DNA of 64,000 nt from SHYQ01 sp041674525 (GTDB lineage: Bacteria; Chloroflexota; Dehalococcoidia; UBA2979), in the NCBI GenBank assembly GCA_041674525.1, contig JBAYVN010000004.1, positions 1 through 64,000 on the forward strand, given 5' to 3'. Numbering within the stretch: position 1 is the first letter of the stretch; each line of letters opens with the position of its first letter. This document shows positions 59,004 to 64,000 of the stretch, piece by piece. The notes under the pieces are model-generated. The model ran no database searches. It had not been told where the DNA came from and was given only the letters and a program-made list of their open reading frames with translations. Made by a program: the position numbers and the translations under genes.

Positions 59004-59701
59004 ACGACAGCCGATCCGGCGCGCTGCCCGCTCGCCCGGACATTCCACGACTGCAGGTGATCACCGACGAGACGGTGCAGACACGGCACAGCCACGCCGC
59101 ACTGGCGGCGATGGCCGCGCGCGGCGGCGCAGACGCGGTGCAGTTCCGTGAGAAGCGCCCCTGGACCGCGCGCGAGCGCATCGAGGTCGCGCGCGCCTGC
59201 CTCGACGCCTGCCACGAGCACGGCGCGATGCTGCTGGTGGACGACTTCGCGGATGTCGCACTGGCCGTCGGCGCGGGTGCCATCCACCTGGGGCGGAACG
59301 ACCTGGACGTGGTGACGGCCCGCCGGATCGTGGGCCCGGGGGTGATCATCGGCGGCACGGCGAACAGCTACGAGGAGGCGACGGGCGTCTGGTCGACGGA
59401 CGTCGACTACATCGGCGTGGGTCCCGTCTACGGCACCCAATCGAAGGCGAACCCGGCGCCGGACATGGGCCTGGAGACCCTCGCACGGATCTGCGCGGAC
59501 TCGCCGGTGCCGGTCGTGGCCATCGGCAGCATCACTCCGGAGCGGATCCCCGAGGTGATCGCGGCGGGTGCGTACGGTGTCGCGGTGCTCTCCGCGGTGG
59601 TCTCGGCGGACGACCCGATCGCCGCGACGGCGCGCTGCCGCGCGGCGCTGCTGGCGGCGCTGGCGCGGCGCGCGGCGGGGTCGAGGGGCGCACCGGCGTG
59701 A
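59000..59701 (+). CDS. thiE: Thiamine phosphate synthase
   Basis: A 233-residue TIM barrel that joins HMP-PP and thiazole phosphate. AVQFREKRPW (QxRxK), LLVDDFADVALAVGAGAIHLG, GVGPVYGTQSKANPAPDMG and AIGSITPE are ThiE blocks. It fits a ThiE more closely than the TenI-like protein at 61938, which keeps a TenI signature. Coupled to thiD (ATGA) and to thiO (GTGA). Confidence 0.9.
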   Translation: MNDSRSGALPARPDIPRLQVITDETVQTRHSHAALAAMAARGGADAVQFREKRPWTARERIEVARACLDACHEHGAMLLVDDFADVALAVGAGAIHLGRNDLDVVTARRIVGPGVIIGGTANSYEEATGVWSTDVDYIGVGPVYGTQSKANPAPDMGLETLARICADSPVPVVAIGSITPERIPEVIAAGAYGVAVLSAVVSADDPIAATARCRAALLAALARRAAGSRGAPA

Positions 59702-60864
59702 CAGCGACACCGACGGGCACAACGGATGTGGCGATCGTGGGCGGCGGGATCATCGGCCTGGCGGTCGCGCACGCCCTCGCGCAACGCGGGCGGCGCGTCA
59801 CAGTCATCGAGGAGGCGCAGATCGGCGAGCGCGCCGCCGCGGGCGTGGCCGCCGGGATGCTCGCTCCTTCGTCGGAGGTTGACCTCACCGACCCGCGGCT
59901 CACCCACCTCGCGCTGGCCAGTCACGAGGCATACCCGGAGTGGAGCGCCGCGCTGGAACGCGAGAGCGGCATCGCCACCGGCTACGACGCGACCGGCACG
60001 CTGCTCGTCGCGCTGCACCGCGACCACATCGCGCTGATCGAGCACCTGCACGCCTTCCAGGTGGAGCGCGGCCTGGCCGCGGAGCGACTGACCGGCCGCG
60101 AGGCGCGCGAGGAGGAGCCGTACCTGGCGCCGGGGATCGCGGGCGCCCTCCGCATGCCGGACGCGCAGGTGGACCCCCGGCGGCTGCTGCGCGCGCTGCC
60201 GGTGGCGCTGGATCGCGCCGGCGGGACGCTGCTCACCGGCACGCACGTCGCGAGCGTCTCGCCCGGCAGCGAGGGCGGGGAGTACGAGGTCGCGATCGAG
60301 CACGACGGCGCGCGCTCCACGCTGCGGGCGGCGCAGGTGGTGATCGCCGCCGGCGCGTGGTCGCGCCAGGTGGCCTCGCCGATCGAGGGGCTGCCGGTGC
60401 TGCCGCTGCCGATGCGCCCCGTGAAGGGCCAGATCCTGCGCCTGCGCGGCGAACGCCTCGCGCGTCACGTGGTGCGCACCCCGGACGTGTACCTGGTGCC
60501 CCGCGCGGACGGCGAGCTGGTCGTCGGCGCGTCGATGGAGGACCAGGGCTTCGATGCGCGCCCGACGGCGGGCGCGGTGCACGACCTGCTGCGCGAGGCG
60601 CGGCGCGTCCTGCCGGGGATCGCGGAGCTGGAGCTGGCGGAGTGCGGGGTCGGCTTCCGCCCGGCGCTGCGCGACCACCTCCCCGCGATCGGCTGCGTGG
60701 ACGGCGCCGGGCTGTTCGCGGCCACGGGGCACTTCCGCAACGGTGTCGAGCTGGCGCCGATCACGGCACGCCTGCTCGCCGACCTGATGTGCGACGGCCG
60801 CCTCGACGCGCTCCTGGAGCCGTTCGCGCCGGGGCGCTTCGCGCCGAGCGAGGCCGCGAGATGA
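59698..60864 (+). CDS. thiO: Glycine oxidase ThiO
   Basis: A 388-residue FAD enzyme that makes the iminoacetate (dehydroglycine) used for the thiazole ring, in place of ThiH. FAD motif VAIVGGGIIGLAVAHAL, RPVKGQILRLRGE and FAATGHFRNGVELAPITA are typical. The GTG start overlaps the thiE stop. Aerobic thiazole synthesis is implied since oxygen is the usual electron acceptor. Confidence 0.93.
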   Translation: MTATPTGTTDVAIVGGGIIGLAVAHALAQRGRRVTVIEEAQIGERAAAGVAAGMLAPSSEVDLTDPRLTHLALASHEAYPEWSAALERESGIATGYDATGTLLVALHRDHIALIEHLHAFQVERGLAAERLTGREAREEEPYLAPGIAGALRMPDAQVDPRRLLRALPVALDRAGGTLLTGTHVASVSPGSEGGEYEVAIEHDGARSTLRAAQVVIAAGAWSRQVASPIEGLPVLPLPMRPVKGQILRLRGERLARHVVRTPDVYLVPRADGELVVGASMEDQGFDARPTAGAVHDLLREARRVLPGIAELELAECGVGFRPALRDHLPAIGCVDGAGLFAATGHFRNGVELAPITARLLADLMCDGRLDALLEPFAPGRFAPSEAAR

Positions 60865-61082
60865 GCGCGGCGAACGAGATCAACGAGATCACAGTGCGCG
60901 TCAACGGCGAGCCGCAAGCCCTCCGCCCCGGGACGACGCTCGCGGACCTCGTGCCCGCGGCGTGGGCGCGCGGCGTCGCGGTGGCGCGCAACGACGAGAT
61001 CGTGCCGCGCGCGCGCTGGGCGGAGACGCCGGTGCAGGCGGGCGACGCGATCGAGATCGTGCGCCCGGTGCAGGGTGGCTGA
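60861..61082 (+). CDS. thiS: Sulfur carrier protein ThiS
   Basis: A 73-residue ubiquitin-like carrier ending in Gly-Gly (PVQGG), which becomes the thiocarboxylate. VRVNGEPQALRPGTTLADLV starts it, VAVARNDEIVPRARW is the middle. No thiF is in the window to activate it. The stop is 16 nt before the thiG start, and ATGA couples it to thiO. Confidence 0.95.
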   Translation: MSAANEINEITVRVNGEPQALRPGTTLADLVPAAWARGVAVARNDEIVPRARWAETPVQAGDAIEIVRPVQGG

Positions 61083-61098
61083 ACGGGTGGAGGCCGAG

Positions 61099-61941
61099 AT
61101 GAGTGATCACACGACGCAACCGGATCGCCCGGGGCTGCCGGGCGAGGAGCCATGGGAACTCGCGGGGCTGACGCTGCACTCGCGGCTGCTGCTGGGCACC
61201 TCGCGGTACCCGAGCACGCAGGTGCTGCTGGATGCGCTCGATGCGTCGGGGACGGGGCTGGTCACGGTCGCGCTGCGGCGCGTGGACCCGAACCGCGGCG
61301 CGGACGGCGAAAGCCTGTACGACCTGCTGACCGCGCGCGGGCTCGCCCTGCTGCCGAACACCGCGGGCTGCTTCACGGCGAAGGAGGCGGTGCTGACCGC
61401 CGAGCTGGGGCGCGAGGCGCTGGCTACCTCACGCGTGAAGCTGGAGGTGATCGCGGACGAGGAGACACTGCTCCCCGACGTGGAGGAGCTGCTGGTCGCC
61501 GCGCGCGAGCTGGTGTCGCGCGGGTTCCAGGTGCTGCCGTACACCACGGACGACCCGATCATCGCGCAGCGGCTGGAGGAGATCGGCTGCGTGGCGGTGA
61601 TGCCGCTGGGCGCGCCGATCGGATCCGGCCTCGGCATCCGCAACCCGCACAACATCCAGATGATCAAGGACCGCGCGGGCGTCCCGGTGATCGTGGACGC
61701 CGGCGTGGGGACCGCCTCGGACGTCGCGGTGGCGTTCGAGCTGGGCGTGGACGCGGTGCTGATGAACACCGCCGTGGCGCAGGCGCGCCAGCCGGTGCGC
61801 ATGGCGCGCGCGATGCGCGCGGCGGCGATCGCGGGGCGGGAGGCATTCCTCGCCGGCCGCATGCCGCGGCGCTTCTACGGCGAGGCCTCCTCGCCGATGG
61901 CGGGGCGCATCGGCGCGGCGCAGCAGGCGGCGTGGCCGTGA
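61099..61941 (+). CDS. thiG: Thiazole synthase
   Basis: A 280-residue TIM barrel that builds thiazole phosphate from DXP, dehydroglycine and ThiS thiocarboxylate. LHSRLLLGTSRYPS, VTVALRRVDPN, LPNTAGC, VKLEVIADEETLLPD (Schiff-base Lys), VMPLGAPIGSGLGI and VDAGVGTASDVAVAFELG are family blocks. The ATG at 61099 with GGTGGAGG before it is preferred over an in-frame GTG at 61075 that overlaps thiS. Confidence 0.95.
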   Translation: MSDHTTQPDRPGLPGEEPWELAGLTLHSRLLLGTSRYPSTQVLLDALDASGTGLVTVALRRVDPNRGADGESLYDLLTARGLALLPNTAGCFTAKEAVLTAELGREALATSRVKLEVIADEETLLPDVEELLVAARELVSRGFQVLPYTTDDPIIAQRLEEIGCVAVMPLGAPIGSGLGIRNPHNIQMIKDRAGVPVIVDAGVGTASDVAVAFELGVDAVLMNTAVAQARQPVRMARAMRAAAIAGREAFLAGRMPRRFYGEASSPMAGRIGAAQQAAWP

Positions 61942-62591
61942 GCCCGCACGCCTTTCCCGCGCGCCTGCTGGTGGTCGCCGACCGCGACTACGCGGGCGAC
62001 GACGAGCGCTGGCTGGCGCTGATCGCGGAGGTCGCCTCCATCGCTGCCACCGAGGCGGGCCCGATCGCGATCCAGGTGCGCGCGAAGGGGACCGCCTCGC
62101 ACGAGGCCGGCGCGCTCGCTGCGCGGGCCCGGGACGTGGTGCCTCGCGGCGTGCCGCTGCTGCTGAACGGCGACGCGGCGCTCGCGGGGCGGCTGGGTTA
62201 CAGCGGCGTCCACTGGCCGGAGAACGACATCCCGTCGACGCGCCCGCCCCACGCCCTGACGTACTGGAGCGCTGCGGTGCACTCCGTGGACGCGGCGCGG
62301 CGCGCCGAGCGGGCCGGCGCGGACATCGCGGTGTTCGGCGCGGTATACGCGCCCGGCTCGCACCCCGGCGAGGGCTCCGGCACGGAAGCCCTGCGCGAGG
62401 TGGTGCGCGCCGTCTCGCTGCCGGTGTTCGCGATCGGCGGCATCCACCCGGAGCAGGTCGCCGCATGCTTCGACGCCGGCGCGTCCGGCGTCGCGGTGGT
62501 CTCCGGCATCCTCGGCGCGCCCGACGTGCGCGCCGCCATCGACCGCTACCTGTCCGCAATCGACGAGGCTACCGAGGGGGCACGCGCGTGA
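61938..62591 (+). CDS. tenI: TenI-like thiazole tautomerase (ThiE paralogue)
   Basis: A 217-residue ThiE-like barrel: LLVVADRDYAG, IAIQVRAKG, LLLNGDAALA, YSGVHWPEND, AAVHSVDAARRAERAGADIAVFGAVY and AIGGIHPEQVAACFDAGA. The His in VHS after the fifth strand and the altered phosphate loop fit TenI, which speeds conversion of the ThiG product to the aromatic thiazole. It could still be a second ThiE. GTG start in the thiG stop. Confidence 0.8.
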   Translation: MSPHAFPARLLVVADRDYAGDDERWLALIAEVASIAATEAGPIAIQVRAKGTASHEAGALAARARDVVPRGVPLLLNGDAALAGRLGYSGVHWPENDIPSTRPPHALTYWSAAVHSVDAARRAERAGADIAVFGAVYAPGSHPGEGSGTEALREVVRAVSLPVFAIGGIHPEQVAACFDAGASGVAVVSGILGAPDVRAAIDRYLSAIDEATEGARA

Positions 62592-63655
62592 GTCAGACGC
62601 AACGATCCGGGCGGGGCGGGCGAGGCTGGTCGCGGCGCGACGTGCTGTCGCTCGGTGCGATGGGCCTCGGCGCGGCGGGGCTCGCCGCCATCGGCTGCAG
62701 GCCGCGACCGGAGGATGCCCGCGTCACCTCGGGTCTGGAGCGCGTTCGCCTGGCGCTGGACTGGACTCCGAACACCAACCACACCGGCTTCTTCGTCGCC
62801 GATCGCCTCGGGTGGTACCGCGAGGCGGGAATCCAGCTGGAGGTGCTGCCGTACTCCGGCGCGGCGGTGGAGACGCTGCTGGGGGCGGGGCAGGCCGACT
62901 TCGGCGTCTCGTTCCAGGACGCGCTGGTGTTCGCGCGCGCCTCCGGGCTGCCGATCGTCTCGACGATGGCGATCCTGCAGCACATCGCGACGGCGATCGC
63001 CGTCAAGGCGGATCGCACGGACGTGAAGACCCCGAAGGACCTCGACGGCAAGACGTACGCGGGCTTCGGCCTGCCGTACGAGGTGCCGACGCTCCAGCGG
63101 GTGATCCGCAATGCCGGCGGCACCGGCAAGTTCGAGGTGGTGACGCTGAAGACGGCGGCATACGAGGCGCTCTACTCGGGCGCGGCGGACTTCACCGTGC
63201 CCTTCATCACCTGGGAGGCGATCGAGGCCGACCTGCACCGGCAGGCGCTGCGCACCTTCCGCTACGCCGACTACGGGTTCCCGGACTTCTACCAGGTGGT
63301 GCTCGCCGCGAACCAGGACTGGATCGCAAAGCATCGGGACCGGGCGCAGCGCTTCGTGCGCGCGACGGTGCGCGGCTTCGAGCTCGCGGCGAGGCAGCCG
63401 CACGAGGCGGCCCAGCACCTGATCGCCGCGAACCCGGGCGCGTTCACGGAACCGGAGCTGGTGGAGCGCAGCGCCAAGCTGCTCGCCGAGCAGTACTACC
63501 TCGATGAGCGCGGCAAGTTCGGCACGCAGACGCTGGAGCGGTGGACGGCGTACTCGAAGTTCCTGTACGGGACCGGCACGCTGGTGGACCCGCAGGGCAA
63601 GCAGCTGGCGAAGGAGCCCGACTGGTCCACGCACTTCACGAACGACCTGCTCTAA
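62588..63655 (+). CDS. thiY: ThiY-like pyrimidine-precursor binding protein
   Basis: A 355-residue periplasmic-type binding protein of the NMT1/THI5 fold. A twin-Arg (WSRRDVLSLGAMGLG) and lipobox-like AAIGCRP suggest export and lipid anchoring. VRLALDWTPNTNHTGFFVA is the ThiY/NMT1 hallmark; DFGVSFQDALVFARA and GFGLPYEVPTLQ follow. It should bind formylaminopyrimidine for uptake, giving the cell its HMP part. GTG start in the tenI stop. Confidence 0.9.
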   Translation: MSQTQRSGRGGRGWSRRDVLSLGAMGLGAAGLAAIGCRPRPEDARVTSGLERVRLALDWTPNTNHTGFFVADRLGWYREAGIQLEVLPYSGAAVETLLGAGQADFGVSFQDALVFARASGLPIVSTMAILQHIATAIAVKADRTDVKTPKDLDGKTYAGFGLPYEVPTLQRVIRNAGGTGKFEVVTLKTAAYEALYSGAADFTVPFITWEAIEADLHRQALRTFRYADYGFPDFYQVVLAANQDWIAKHRDRAQRFVRATVRGFELAARQPHEAAQHLIAANPGAFTEPELVERSAKLLAEQYYLDERGKFGTQTLERWTAYSKFLYGTGTLVDPQGKQLAKEPDWSTHFTNDLL

Positions 63656-63696
63656 CCGCTGGCACGAGGGGGACCCATGGCCCCGCGGACTGGTTC

Positions 63697-64000
63697 ATGA
63701 ACCGCCAGGCGGCGCGCATACTCCCGGTGATCCTGCTGGTGGCGGCGATCCTCGCGGCGTGGGAGGTGTACGCGCGCGCCTCGGGCATCCGCCCGCAGGT
63801 GCTGCCCGCGCCCAGCCGCGTAGTGACCGAGGGCTGGGCGTTTCGCGGCCTCATCTGGTCGAACACCCTGCCGACGCTGGGCGAGACGGCGGCGGGCTTC
63901 TCGCTGGCGGTCCTGGCCGGCTCCGCCGCCGCCGTGGCGATCGACTTCTCGCAGGGCGTGCGGCGCGCGCTCTACCCCGTGCTCGTCGCATCGCAGGCGA
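63697..64000 (+). CDS. thiX: ABC transporter permease ThiX (N-terminal part, cut by window edge)
   Basis: The open frame from ATG 63697 to the window end reads MNRQAARILPVILLVAAILAAWEVYARASG, with LPAPSRVVTE and NTLPTLGETAAGFSLAVLAG, the start of an SsuC/ThiX-type permease. It lies 41 nt after thiY, so it belongs to the operon; the ATPase gene would follow outside. Truncated, about 101 codons seen. Confidence 0.85.
   Translation, partial: MNRQAARILPVILLVAAILAAWEVYARASGIRPQVLPAPSRVVTEGWAFRGLIWSNTLPTLGETAAGFSLAVLAGSAAAVAIDFSQGVRRALYPVLVASQA

Overview
This is a gene-dense, very high-GC window of bacterial chromosome. The best guess is a Chloroflexota-type organism, possibly near Dehalococcoidia. 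That guess rests on a remA (DUF370)-gmk pair, a guanylate kinase P-loop reading GPSGAGKD, a DUF6391 protein, a Ddn-like F420-type oxidoreductase, several CaiB/BaiF CoA-transferases and a CIRCE element. It is inference from gene content, not a phylogeny. The cell probably has peptidoglycan: a D,D-carboxypeptidase, an amidase, a lytic transglycosylase-like protein and a GH25-like protein are present. Many same-strand neighbours overlap by ATGA or GTGA, so operons are tight and translationally coupled.

Region by region. 0-4 kb (minus): an M50 protease, an HD protein, TyrA, RemA, Gmk and a truncated SDR. 4-9.7 kb: a membrane beta-propeller protein coupled to a lytic transglycosylase-like protein, a DUF6391 protein, a YedK/HMCES-type protein, a DUF2723 membrane protein and a dual-specificity phosphatase. 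9.8-17 kb: a surface-polymer tyrosine kinase, two secreted proteins sharing a PRPAxTGxG plus membrane helix plus Arg tail, a GH25-like protein, and a small island. The island holds a 5' tRNA fragment, a transposase-like remnant and a RibD_C-type gene, and ends at an intact tRNA-Arg(TCT). 17-21.6 kb: a monooxygenase, a pirin, and a Fur-family gene with a 27-nt palindrome leading into a Ni/Co ECF transporter operon.

21.7-29.5 kb: a minus-strand run of a methyltransferase, an EutA-like reactivase, a zinc-ribbon protein with a tail resembling DUF1156 methylases, and an orphan NuoF-like subunit; then a divergent FAD enzyme and two small unknowns. 29.7-43.1 kb: a metabolic island with an MFS exporter, two alpha/beta hydrolases, an F420-type oxidoreductase, three CaiB/BaiF CoA-transferases (one a double-domain fusion), an aldo/keto reductase, a CapA-like protein and an acyl-CoA dehydrogenase. 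Strong hairpin terminators separate its units. 43.2-48.6 kb: a Tat-exported M14-like protein, then sulfur assimilation (cysN, cysD, sulfite reductase) with two clear palindromic operators. 48.7-53.7 kb: phoP-phoR-phoU, then a GAF kinase/NarL regulator pair.

53.8-57.8 kb: a NodB deacetylase, an amidase, a D,D-carboxypeptidase and a PAC2 protein. The PAC2 gene has a near-perfect CIRCE element upstream. 57.9-64 kb: a TPP-riboswitch operon, thiD-thiE-thiO-thiS-thiG-tenI-thiY-thiX, running off the right edge.

The points most worth following are the CIRCE element at the PAC2 gene, the shared C-terminal tail of the two surface proteins, the tRNA-flanked island, the zinc-ribbon/DUF1156-tail fusion next to the EutA-like protein, and the palindromes ahead of the Fur, cysD and sulfite reductase genes.
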